Shown piece after piece: positions 40,173 to 48,192 of a stretch of 64,000 bases of DNA. The position numbers were made by a program, and so were the translations under genes. The DNA is from Egibacter rhizosphaerae. Its GTDB lineage: Bacteria; Actinomycetota; Nitriliruptoria; Euzebyales; Egibacteraceae. The notes below the pieces were generated by a model that was given only the letters and a program-made list of their open reading frames with translations, was not told the origin of the DNA and made no database searches. Every line of letters starts with the position of its first letter. The first letter of the stretch is position 1. Location: NCBI RefSeq assembly GCF_004322855.1, contig NZ_CP036402.1:2852001-2916000 (forward strand). Direction: 5' to 3'.

Positions 40173-41954
40173 ATGATCACCACACGTCCGGAGTTGCAGG
40201 GCACACACGGCATGGTGTCGTCGACCCACTGGTTGGCGTCGGGGGTCGGCATGGCCGCGCTCGAGGCGGGTGGCAACGCGTTCGACGCCGCCGTGGCCGC
40301 GGGGCTCACGCTGCAGGTCGTCGAGCCGCACCTCAATGGTCCTGCCGGCGAGGTGCCCATCATGGTGTACGACGCCGCGATCGACGCCGTCGAGGTCGTC
40401 GCGGGGCAGGGCGTCGCGCCGGCGGCCGCGTCGGTCGAGCACTTCCACGACCTCGGCCTCGACCGCGTGCCCGGCACGGGGCCCCTGGCAGCGTGCGTGC
40501 CGGGCGCGTTCGACGCGTGGATGCGCCTCGCTCTGGAACGTGGTCGGCTGCCGCTGCGGGACCTGATGAGCCCCGCGATCGAGTACGCGACGCGCGGGTT
40601 CCCGATCCTGCCCCGCATCAACGCCGTCCTGGAGGCCGTGGCGCCGAAGTTCCGCGAGGACTGGCCCGAGTCGGCCGCCCTGTGGCTCGCCGACGGCGTG
40701 CCCCGAGCGGGCGACTGGTTCGCCAACACCGACCTCGCGGCGACTTACACGCGCATCCTCGAGGAGGCCGAGGCCGCGGGGTCCGGCCGGGAGGCCCAGA
40801 TCCAGGCCGCGCGGGACGCCTTCTACCGCGGGTTCGTCGCCGAGCGGATCGTCGAGTTCCATCGCTCGACGCCGCGGGTCGACACCTCGGGTGCGGCGCA
40901 CACCGGCCTGCTGACCGAGCAGGACCTCGCGGCCTACGAGGCGCCGGTCGAGACCCCGCTCTCGGTCGACTACCACGGGTGGACCGTGTACAAGCCGCAC
41001 GCATGGAGTCAGGCTCCGGTGTTCCTGCAGCAGCTGCGGTTGCTCGAGGGGTTCGACCTCGATCCGACCGCGCCGGACGATCCGGGGTTCGTGCACCTCG
41101 TGGTCGAGGCGGCGAAGCTCGCGTTCGCCGACCGTGAGGCCTGGTACGGCGATCCCGCCTTCGTGGACGTCCCGACCGACGACCTGCTCGACCCCGCGTA
41201 CGCGGACCAGCGGCGCCGGCTCATCGGCGACGACGCCTCGCTCGAGCTGCGACCCGGCGCGCCCGGCGGACGCGAGCCCGTGCTCCCCCCCGAACTGCCA
41301 CCCACGCAGGGCACCGGCAACGCGCTCGGCATCGGCGAGCCGACCGTCGACAGCGAGGGCGAGAGTCCGGGCGACACCTGCCACGTCGACGTCGTCGACG
41401 CGGAGGGGAACATGGTGTCCGCCACCCCGAGCGGAGGGTGGCTGCAGAGCTCACCGGTCGTACCCGGCCTCGGGTTCGCACTGGGCACGCGCGCGCAGAT
41501 GTTCTGGCTCGACCCGCAGCACCCGAACGCGCTGGAGGGGGGCAAGCGACCGCGCACGACGCTGACGGCGGGCATCGCGCGACGCGACGGGCGGGCGCGC
41601 CTCGCGTTCGGCACGCCCGGGGGCGACCGGCAGGACCAGTGGGGCCTCGTGTTCTTCCTGCGCCACCTGCACCACGGGATGAACCTGCAGGAGGCGATCG
41701 ACGCGCCCACGTTCCACTCGGACCACTTCCCGAGTTCGTTCTTCCCCCGTGACGCCTCCCCCGGGGCGCTGAGCCTCGAGGACCGGTTCCCCAAGGAGAC
41801 CGTCGCGGAGCTCGAGCGCCGAGGGCACCTCGTCACCCGTGAGGATCCCTGGTCGCTCGGGCGCCTCAGCGCGGTCTCCGCCGCCGGGGACCCGGCGCCG
41901 CTCAAGGCGGGGGCGAATCCGCGGGGCCAGCAGGGCTACGCGGCCGGCCGGTGA
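40173..41954 (+). CDS. ggt: Gamma-glutamyltransferase family protein
   Basis: The 593-residue protein has the Ntn-hydrolase layout of GGT. The large-subunit part begins SSTHWLASGVGMAALEAGGNAFDAAVAAGLTLQVVEPH. The self-cleavage site and nucleophile are the Thr in GDTCHVDVVDAEGNMVSATPS; GGKRPRTTLT and GTPGGDRQDQW follow. There is no signal peptide, so a cytoplasmic location is expected, as for several catabolic GGT-like acylases. The ATG at 40173 is preferred; an ATG at 40125 would add 16 residues. The next gene follows after 53 bp. Confidence 0.88.
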   Translation: MITTRPELQGTHGMVSSTHWLASGVGMAALEAGGNAFDAAVAAGLTLQVVEPHLNGPAGEVPIMVYDAAIDAVEVVAGQGVAPAAASVEHFHDLGLDRVPGTGPLAACVPGAFDAWMRLALERGRLPLRDLMSPAIEYATRGFPILPRINAVLEAVAPKFREDWPESAALWLADGVPRAGDWFANTDLAATYTRILEEAEAAGSGREAQIQAARDAFYRGFVAERIVEFHRSTPRVDTSGAAHTGLLTEQDLAAYEAPVETPLSVDYHGWTVYKPHAWSQAPVFLQQLRLLEGFDLDPTAPDDPGFVHLVVEAAKLAFADREAWYGDPAFVDVPTDDLLDPAYADQRRRLIGDDASLELRPGAPGGREPVLPPELPPTQGTGNALGIGEPTVDSEGESPGDTCHVDVVDAEGNMVSATPSGGWLQSSPVVPGLGFALGTRAQMFWLDPQHPNALEGGKRPRTTLTAGIARRDGRARLAFGTPGGDRQDQWGLVFFLRHLHHGMNLQEAIDAPTFHSDHFPSSFFPRDASPGALSLEDRFPKETVAELERRGHLVTREDPWSLGRLSAVSAAGDPAPLKAGANPRGQQGYAAGR

Positions 41955-42007
41955 GTCCGACGGCCGTCGCACCCTGACGCTTCACCCGCGACCCTCGGAG
42001 GTCCTGC

Positions 42008-43093
42008 ATGGTCCGTGACGACGCGCCGCGCCCCCACCGGTTGGGATTGCTCGAGGGTGACGGCATCGGCCCCGAGATCGTCCCGGCGGCGGCCGACGTC
42101 CTCGACGCGGCCATGGCCGCGGTCGGCGGCCCGGGGATCGAGTGGGTGCGTTTGCCGGTCGGCCGGGCGGCGATCGACACGCACGGCACGTCGCTGCCCG
42201 CGGAGACGGTGGAGGCGCTCGAGGCGCTCGAGGGGTGGCTACTCGGCCCGCACGACAGTGCCGCGTACCCCGAGCCCCACCGCTCGCAGCTGAACCCGAG
42301 CGGCGCGCTGCGCAAGCACTTCGACCTCTTCGCCAACATCCGTCCGGCGAAGTCGCTGGAGGGCGCCGACGCGGTCGTCGAGGGAGCGGACCTTGTCATC
42401 GCCCGGGAGAACACCGAGGGCTTCTACGCCGACCGGAACACCCACGCGGGGACCGGCGAGTTCATGCCCACGCCGGACGTCGCGATGGCCATGGGCATCA
42501 TCACCCGCCCCGCGGTCGAGCGGATCGCGCGGCAGGCCTTCGAGCTCGCCCGCGAGCGTCGCGGGCACGTCACGGTCGTGCACAAGGCGAACGTCCTGCG
42601 CCTGACCACGGGCATGTTCCACGACATCTGCCGTGAGGTCGCCGAGGACTACCCGGACGTCGTCGTCGACGACTTCCACATCGACGCGATGGCCGCGCAC
42701 CTCGTCCGACGAGCCGCCGACTTCGACGTGATCGTTGCCGAGAACATGTTCGGCGACATCCTGTCCGACCTCGCGGGCGAGCTCGTCGGGTCACTCGGCC
42801 TCGCGCCCTCGATCAACGTCTCGACCCGTCACGGGATGGCGCAGGCCGCCCACGGGTCCGCGCCCGACATCGCGGGCCGCGACATCGCCAACCCCATCGC
42901 GATGCTCCTCTCCGGTGCGATGCTGTTGCAGTGGCTCGGCGCTCGGCACGGGACGACACGTCTCGGCGAGGCGGCCACGCGGATCGATGCGGCGGTGGCC
43001 TCCACGGTGCGTGCGGGGACCCGCACGGCCGACATGGGCGGGCAGGCGGGCACGCGGGCGTTCGCCGGCGCCGTCGCCGACGCCGTCCGGTAG
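42008..43093 (+). CDS. Isocitrate/isopropylmalate dehydrogenase family protein (tartrate dehydrogenase-like)
   Basis: The 361-residue protein shows GLLEGDGIGPEIV, the NAD-dependent decarboxylating motif ARENTEGFYADRN, the catalytic Lys in VVHKANVLR, and the metal-binding Asp cluster in DDFHIDAMAAHLVRRAADFDVIVAENMFGDILSDLAGE. Members oxidise and decarboxylate 2-hydroxy acids (isopropylmalate, D-malate, tartrate). Standing apart from leu genes and next to a GGT-like gene, a catabolic role on malate or tartrate analogues is more likely than leucine synthesis. Confidence 0.88.
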   Translation: MVRDDAPRPHRLGLLEGDGIGPEIVPAAADVLDAAMAAVGGPGIEWVRLPVGRAAIDTHGTSLPAETVEALEALEGWLLGPHDSAAYPEPHRSQLNPSGALRKHFDLFANIRPAKSLEGADAVVEGADLVIARENTEGFYADRNTHAGTGEFMPTPDVAMAMGIITRPAVERIARQAFELARERRGHVTVVHKANVLRLTTGMFHDICREVAEDYPDVVVDDFHIDAMAAHLVRRAADFDVIVAENMFGDILSDLAGELVGSLGLAPSINVSTRHGMAQAAHGSAPDIAGRDIANPIAMLLSGAMLLQWLGARHGTTRLGEAATRIDAAVASTVRAGTRTADMGGQAGTRAFAGAVADAVR

Positions 43094-43098
43094 CCGCG

Positions 43099-43815
43099 CT
43101 AGATGATCTGCGCGCGGGTCGCGGGGTCGGGGGCGACGGTGACCCGGCCCGTCGTGCCGTCGACCGAGACCTCCTCACCGGGCGCCACCGCGTCGAGGAG
43201 GCCGGTGACGCCGACGACGGCGGGGATCCCGAGGGAACGCGCGAGGATCGCGGCGTGGCTGACCGGCGAGCCCTGCGCGCACGCGATGGCGCGCACGTGC
43301 TCGCGGGGGGTCCGCACGGTCTGCGAGGGCGTGAGCTCGTCGGCGACGACCACGCACGCCGCGGTCGGCACACGGGGTTCGACGCCCCCGGCGAGGGCGT
43401 CGAGGGCCTGCTCGGCGACGTCGTGGAGGTCCGCGGCCCGGGCCGCGAGGTTCTCGCTGGGGGAGCGCTCGAGCAGCTCGCGGTAGGTACCGAAGGCCGC
43501 TCGGACCGCCTGCTCGGCGCTCGCGCCCTCGGCGATGGCGTCGTCGAGGTGGCGGAGCAGCTCGGGATCGCGGGCGAACTCGGCGTGGGCACGGAAGATC
43601 TCGCAGTGCGCGACCCCCGTGTCCGCCCCGACCGTGTCGGCGAGCCCTTCGAGATCCGCGGCGACGCGCGGGAGCGCACTGGTGACGCGCTCGCGTTCGC
43701 GATCGGGATCGGAGCCGGTGTCCGGCGCCTCGCGGGCCGCTCGCGTCGGGACGACGAAGGCGGGGCCGAACGCCGTCCCGGGGGAGGCGGCGCGGCCGGT
43801 CAGTTCGGTGCGCAT
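43099..43815 (-). CDS. Free-standing PTS enzyme I-like N-terminal half
   Basis: The 238-residue protein matches only the first half of enzyme I of the phosphotransferase system: the N-terminal domain (GRAASPGTAFGPAFVV, and DLEGLADTVGADTGVAHCEIFRAHAEFARDPEL) and the phosphohistidine domain with GSPVSHAAILARSLGIPAVVG, whose His takes phosphate. The PEP-binding barrel is missing, so it cannot draw phosphate from PEP by itself. It could be a relay protein, like the EI-like part of DhaM, or a remnant. The ATG at 43815 is the first Met before the domain. The stop lies five bases after the preceding converging gene. Confidence 0.75.
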   Translation of the reverse strand: MRTELTGRAASPGTAFGPAFVVPTRAAREAPDTGSDPDRERERVTSALPRVAADLEGLADTVGADTGVAHCEIFRAHAEFARDPELLRHLDDAIAEGASAEQAVRAAFGTYRELLERSPSENLAARAADLHDVAEQALDALAGGVEPRVPTAACVVVADELTPSQTVRTPREHVRAIACAQGSPVSHAAILARSLGIPAVVGVTGLLDAVAPGEEVSVDGTTGRVTVAPDPATRAQII

Positions 43816-43894
43816 TCCCAACCCTTGGTCGCTCGGGGTCAGCCTACCCGGGTCGTGTCGGCACCGGCCGAGCGGTGACAGTAGCCTCGTCGCG

Positions 43895-44404
43895 ATGGAC
43901 ATCCGCGACGCGCGACGGGGGGACGTGCCCGCCATCGTCTCGCTGCTCGCCGACGACGAGCTCGGACGGCAGCGCGAGGACCCGAACGATCCGCTGCCGG
44001 AGGCGTACTGGGACGCGTACGCGGCCATCGAGGCCGACCCGCACAACCGTCTCGTGGTCGTCGAGGAGGCCGGTGAGGTGGTGGGGACCCTGCAGCTCAC
44101 GTTCATCCCCCACCTCGCGTTCCGTGGCGGGTGGCGTGCGCAGGTCGAGGCGGTCCGGACCGCGTCCGGCCGGCGCGGGGAAGGGGTTGGGCGCCGCCTG
44201 CTCGAGTGGGCCATCGACGAGGCTCGGGCACAAGGCTGCCACCTGATCCAGCTCACGACGAACGCCGCCCGCGACGACGCGCACCGGTTCTACGAGTCGC
44301 TGGGCTTCGAGGCGAGCCATGCGGGCATGAAGCGTTACCTGGAGGGCGACGTCCTCGGCCGCCGGCGAGCAGACGAAGTGGACGACGACGCGCCGGACGC
44401 GTGA
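43895..44404 (+). CDS. GNAT family N-acetyltransferase
   Basis: The 169-residue protein begins MDIRDARRGDVPAIVSLLADDELGRQREDP and has the acetyl-CoA motif RRGEGVGRRLLEWAIDEARAQGC and the end LTTNAARDDAHRFYESLGFEASHAGMKRYL, typical of GNAT. The substrate is unknown. There is no ribosome-binding site; TAGCCT lies 7 bases before the ATG, so the message may be leaderless. It is divergent from the PTS-like gene. Confidence 0.88.
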   Translation: MDIRDARRGDVPAIVSLLADDELGRQREDPNDPLPEAYWDAYAAIEADPHNRLVVVEEAGEVVGTLQLTFIPHLAFRGGWRAQVEAVRTASGRRGEGVGRRLLEWAIDEARAQGCHLIQLTTNAARDDAHRFYESLGFEASHAGMKRYLEGDVLGRRRADEVDDDAPDA

Positions 44405-44526
44405 CGTCGGCCGGACGGCAGATGGCTCCACACGAATGGACGGTCGCGATCGAGCGGGTCGAGGACGCCGAGGCACGGCTGGTGCTCGACGGGACCGACA
44501 GCCGCGCCGCGATCAGCCGCGAGTGA
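44401..44526 (+). CDS. Possible 41-residue protein of unknown function
   Basis: The GTG at 44401 overlaps the stop of the acetyltransferase (GTGA). The 41-residue product contains MAPHEWTVAIERVEDAEA and looks like a short beta-strand pair, somewhat like small DUF3006-type proteins but truncated. The end overlaps the converging dehydrogenase gene by 14 bp. It may be real or chance. Confidence 0.3.
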   Translation: MTSAGRQMAPHEWTVAIERVEDAEARLVLDGTDSRAAISRE

Positions 44527-45580
44527 GGGACACCCCGGCCTCCTCGCCGAGCGCGCCGAGGTCGTCGAGGGTGCGGGCCGGCAGCGGCAGGCCGTCTCGT
44601 CGGTGCCGTTGCTCGGCCAGGTGCTCGAGCTCCCCGGGGTAGTGGATCGCGTCGGCCCCCTCCGCGAGCGGCGCCGAGCGCAGTTGCGCGACGAGCTGCT
44701 CCATCCGCTCGTGGAACTCGTCCACCGGCAGGAACGAGCCGACGTCGAGGGCGAGGAACAGGTGGCCGCAGCGGCTGGGATGCTCGTGCTGGTACGGGCC
44801 CGACACCTGCGGCCCGAAACCGCTGCCGGTGAGCACGCCCGCGAGCACGTCCATCATCACCGAGATCGCGTAGCCCTTGTGCCCGGCCATCGGGGCGATG
44901 GTGCCCGCGATGGCGGCCACCGGATCGGTCGTCGTCCGCCCGTCGGGGTCGAGGGCCCAACCCTCGGGGATCGGCTCGTCGCGTTGACGGGCGAGGTAGA
45001 TCTTGCCGCGGGCGACGGCGGTGTTCGCGATGTCGAGGACCAGGGGCTCGTGCGCGCCCGCGGGAGCCGCGATGGACCACGGGTTGTTGCCGACCACCTT
45101 CTCGCGGCCGCCCCACGGCGCCATGGCGGGGCTCCCGTTGGTCACCAGCACGCCGATGCAGCCGGCGGGCGGGGCGAGGCGGGTGTAGTACGCGGCCGTG
45201 CCGAAGTGGTTCGAGTTGCGCACCCCCACCGCCCCGAGGCCGTGGCGACGCGCGCGGGCGATGGCGGTCGAGGCGGCGCGATATGCCAGCACCTGCCCGA
45301 CACCGTCGTGACCGTCGAGCACGACGACGGCGCCGGAGTCGGTGACCCACGTCGGATCGGTCACGGGCCGCATCACGCCGCTGCGGAGCCGATCGACGTA
45401 CCACGGCAGGCGCATCACCCCGTGCGACTGGTGACCCCAGAGGTCGGCGGTGACGAGGCTGTCGGCGACGATCGCCGCGTCCTCCGGCGGGACGTGCCAG
45501 GCCTCGAGCGCCGCCGTCGCGAACGAGACGAGCGCGTCGGCATCGGCCCGCTCGTAACGTTGGTCGTTCGCGCCCGTCAC
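44513..45580 (-). CDS. Ldh_2 family malate/L-lactate/ureidoglycolate dehydrogenase
   Basis: The 355-residue enzyme has the family's own NAD(P) fold: HQSHGVMRLPWYV (substrate His), GVRNSNHFGTAAYYTR, GNNPWSIAAP, VLDIANTAVARGKI and GHKGYAISVMMDVLAGVLTGSG. Members oxidise (S)-2-hydroxy acids. It starts at GTG 45580, 25 bases after the MarR gene, so both are probably one transcript and MarR may control it. A second member is at 61822-62880. Confidence 0.9.
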   Translation of the reverse strand: MTGANDQRYERADADALVSFATAALEAWHVPPEDAAIVADSLVTADLWGHQSHGVMRLPWYVDRLRSGVMRPVTDPTWVTDSGAVVVLDGHDGVGQVLAYRAASTAIARARRHGLGAVGVRNSNHFGTAAYYTRLAPPAGCIGVLVTNGSPAMAPWGGREKVVGNNPWSIAAPAGAHEPLVLDIANTAVARGKIYLARQRDEPIPEGWALDPDGRTTTDPVAAIAGTIAPMAGHKGYAISVMMDVLAGVLTGSGFGPQVSGPYQHEHPSRCGHLFLALDVGSFLPVDEFHERMEQLVAQLRSAPLAEGADAIHYPGELEHLAEQRHRRDGLPLPARTLDDLGALGEEAGVSLTRG

Positions 45581-45605
45581 GGCGCACGCTCGTCAGTGGT
45601 CGGGC

Positions 45606-46121
45606 TCACGGCGAGCCGTCGCCCTTCTCCCCCGTGCCGGGCTTGCGGGCCGCGAGCAACGCGCTGGTGACGCGGTCGGCGATCTCACGCAGGTCGTCCT
45701 CGAAGGCGACGCGATGATCGGTGACCATCAGCCCGGCGAGCAGTTCGCGGGCGGCGGCCTCGAGGAGGCGTTGCGCGTCCTCGAGCGACTTCTCGCCCTC
45801 GGTGGTGAGCTGCAACTGCACCGCCCGCCGGTCGTGCGTGTCGGCGGTGCGTTGGAGCAGCCCCTTGCGGACGAGCCCCTCGACGCTCTCGGACACCGCG
45901 GGCAACGAGATCGTCGCCAGCTTGCCGAGCGCGGTCAGGGTCGTGTGGCCCTCGGCGACGCGCCCCAGGATCCGGTACTGCCGGAACGTCAGCGGAGGGT
46001 CCACCTCGCGCAGCACCGAATTCTCGAGGCGCGTCAGTCGGGGAGCCAACTCGAAGAGCGCCAGCCCCACGCCCTCGTCGGCCTGGCGCTCGGTGTCGTG
46101 GGGATCCAACGGCTTCCTCAT
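45606..46121 (-). CDS. MarR family transcriptional regulator
   Basis: The 171-residue protein has the MarR winged helix: LTFRQYRILGRVAEGHTTLTALGKLATISLPAVSESVEGLVRKGLLQRTADTHDRRAVQLQLTTEGEKSLE, flanked by helices for dimerisation. MarR proteins usually repress neighbouring genes until an aromatic or acidic ligand binds. It is divergent from the hydroxyacid dehydrogenase gene, with the palindrome CCTATAGG (46229-46236) in the shared gap. Confidence 0.9.
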   Translation of the reverse strand: MRKPLDPHDTERQADEGVGLALFELAPRLTRLENSVLREVDPPLTFRQYRILGRVAEGHTTLTALGKLATISLPAVSESVEGLVRKGLLQRTADTHDRRAVQLQLTTEGEKSLEDAQRLLEAAARELLAGLMVTDHRVAFEDDLREIADRVTSALLAARKPGTGEKGDGSP

Positions 46122-46227
46122 CGCCGGGGCCTGCCGGGCCCGCCGCGTGCCCGCGGTCTCGTGCCTCCGAACATGAGCCTACGAGCAGCGGCGTCGGCCG
46201 TCACGTCGGTTCGCGCCGACCCCCTCG

Positions 46228-46239
46228 CCCTATAGGATT
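46228..46239 (+). promoter_or_regulatory. Candidate -10/operator of the hydroxyacid dehydrogenase gene
   Basis: CCCTATAGGATT contains TAGGAT (46233-46238), ten bases before the ATG at 46248, implying a leaderless message. TTCGCG lies 17 bases upstream as a weak -35. The CCTATAGG palindrome could be the site for the divergent MarR protein. Confidence 0.45.
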
Positions 46240-46247
46240 CATGACCC

Positions 46248-47237
46248 ATGAGCACTCAGCCTCCCTCGGTCGGTCCTGTCACGGTCCTGCTGTTCAGCGA
46301 CGGCTCGGACGCCGCGGAGATCTACCGCCAGCACCTGCCCGCCGGATGGCGACTCGAGTACCTCACCGACCGCCACGACGAGGGGGAACAACGGGCACGG
46401 CTCGCGAACGCCGACATCCTGTTGCACGTCGACGTGCCGCTCACGTCCGCGCACCTCGATGCGGCGCCCGCGCTGCGGCTCATCCACCGTCAGGGTGTCG
46501 GGCTCGACGGCCTCGAGCTCGAAGCGGTGCGCAGCCGGGGCATCCCCGTGTGCATCTGCCCGGTCGGGACTCCCGAGGCGGTGGCCGAGCACACGATCAT
46601 GCTCGCCCTCGCGTGCGGTCGGCACCTGACCGCGCTGTCCGAAGGCGTCCGCGCGAACGGCTGGCCGAAGTGGACCTACCGCCAGCGGTCGCTCGGGCTC
46701 ATGGGCGCGACCGTCGGGCTCGTCGGGTTCGGGCGCATCGCGCAGGCCGTCGCGCGGCGCCTCTTGCCGTTCGAGGCGCAGATCCTGGTCCACCGGTCGC
46801 GACCGCAGCCCCTCGACCCCGAATGGCCCGATGGGCGGGTCCGGCGGTGCGACGACCTCGACGAGCTCTTCGCGGCCAGCGACGTCGTCAGCTTGCACTG
46901 CCCCCTGACGCCCGAGACCACCGGGCTCGTGCACGCGGACCGGCTCGCCCGGATGCGTGACGGCTCGGTGCTCGTCAACACCGCCCGCGGCGGGCTCGTC
47001 GTCGAGGAGGACCTCGCCCGCGCGCTGGCGGCCGGGCGCCCCGCCGCTGCCGGACTCGACGTCCTGTCCGCCGAGCCGCCCGGCGAGGGCCACCCGCTGG
47101 TGGGGCTGCCCAACGCGCTCATCACCCCGCACTGCGCGGCGGGGGTGGCGACCGTCGTGCACCGCAAGGCCGAGGCCGTGTTCGAGAACGCCCAGCGGGC
47201 GCTGGCCGGCGAGGAGCTCTGGTACCGCGCGGCGTGA
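46248..47237 (+). CDS. D-isomer-specific 2-hydroxyacid dehydrogenase
   Basis: The 329-residue protein has the D-2-hydroxyacid dehydrogenase fold: the Rossmann motif GLVGFGRIAQAVARRLL, the Arg in LVNTARGGLVVEEDL, the Glu in LSAEPPGE, and the catalytic His in ITPHCAAGV. It oxidises or reduces D-2-hydroxy acids with NAD(P); the specific substrate is not evident. ATG 46248 is used; ATG 46241 is in another frame. No ribosome-binding site is seen, in line with a leaderless message. Confidence 0.9.
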   Translation: MSTQPPSVGPVTVLLFSDGSDAAEIYRQHLPAGWRLEYLTDRHDEGEQRARLANADILLHVDVPLTSAHLDAAPALRLIHRQGVGLDGLELEAVRSRGIPVCICPVGTPEAVAEHTIMLALACGRHLTALSEGVRANGWPKWTYRQRSLGLMGATVGLVGFGRIAQAVARRLLPFEAQILVHRSRPQPLDPEWPDGRVRRCDDLDELFAASDVVSLHCPLTPETTGLVHADRLARMRDGSVLVNTARGGLVVEEDLARALAAGRPAAAGLDVLSAEPPGEGHPLVGLPNALITPHCAAGVATVVHRKAEAVFENAQRALAGEELWYRAA

Positions 47238-47298
47238 CCCGATCATGCGGCCGGTGGAAGCGACCCCGGTCCGTGGGTGCGTGCCGCCGCGGGCCGCG

Positions 47299-48192
47299 TC
47301 AGGTGGCGGGGGCATCGTCGTCGGCCGCGCGGGCGAGGCCGGCGGGATCGGCGGGCAGCGATGCGGGGGTGGCGTCCGGCCCGAGCCCGGCCACCACGGT
47401 GCGCAACCTGGCCCCCGTCGCCCGCGCCATGTGCGGATCGAGACCCGCGGCCTCGAGCATGCGCGCGACGCCGTCGAGCTCGTGGGCGCGACGCTCGCCG
47501 TGGCGGACCGTGCGTCCCATCAGGTAGCCCGCGAACTCGTTCCACTGCTCGCCGGGCAGCGTCGTCCCGAGCGAGGCGAGGACCCGCTCCGCCTCGCCGT
47601 ACCGCTCGGCGACGATCGCCGACTCCCAGAACAGGGACTCGAGACCCTTGACGACGAGGCTGCGGGCGAGCTTCACGACGGACGCCGCGCCCACCACGTC
47701 CGACAGCACGTCGACCTCGCCCCCGAGCTGGGCCCACCAGCTCGCCGCCCGCTCGGCCCCCGGACCGCTCATCAGAACCGGCACGCGGTGCCCGGGGCCC
47801 GGCACCCCAGCCATGAGCGCGCCGTCGACGAACTCGGCGCCGCTGGGACCGAGCAGTTCGGCGACGCGCTCCATCTGGGCGGGCTCGGTGGAGTTGAGAT
47901 CGGCGTAGACCTGGCCGGCCCCGAGGTGCGGCGCCGCGTCCTGCGCAACCCGGACGGCGACGTCCGAGGTGACCAGCGAGCACACGAGGTCGCGATCGGA
48001 CAGGAGCTCGGCGGTGCCGTCGGCCAGCTCCACGCCGGCCGCGTCCGCGCGGGCGGTGACGGCGTCGGCGCGGTCCGGATCCTGGAGCGCGAGGTCGTAG
48101 GCGCGCACGGATGCGCCCGCGGCCGCGAACCCGGCCGCGATCGCCGCGCCCGCCTCGCCGAGGCCGAGGAAGCCGACGCGTGGCGTGGTCAC
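47299..48192 (-). CDS. NAD(P)-binding 6-phosphogluconate dehydrogenase-like protein
   Basis: The 297-residue protein starts VGFLGLGEAGAAIAAGFAAAG (Rossmann) and has LNSTEPAQMERVAELL, FVDGALMAGVPGPG and a helical second domain with VVKLARSLVVKGLESLFWE and a DUF1932-like C-terminus. It resembles the beta-hydroxyacid dehydrogenase superfamily, though the usual substrate motif is altered. The GTG start overlaps the stop of the MmgE/PrpD gene, so they are coupled. Confidence 0.8.
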   Translation of the reverse strand: MTTPRVGFLGLGEAGAAIAAGFAAAGASVRAYDLALQDPDRADAVTARADAAGVELADGTAELLSDRDLVCSLVTSDVAVRVAQDAAPHLGAGQVYADLNSTEPAQMERVAELLGPSGAEFVDGALMAGVPGPGHRVPVLMSGPGAERAASWWAQLGGEVDVLSDVVGAASVVKLARSLVVKGLESLFWESAIVAERYGEAERVLASLGTTLPGEQWNEFAGYLMGRTVRHGERRAHELDGVARMLEAAGLDPHMARATGARLRTVVAGLGPDATPASLPADPAGLARAADDDAPAT

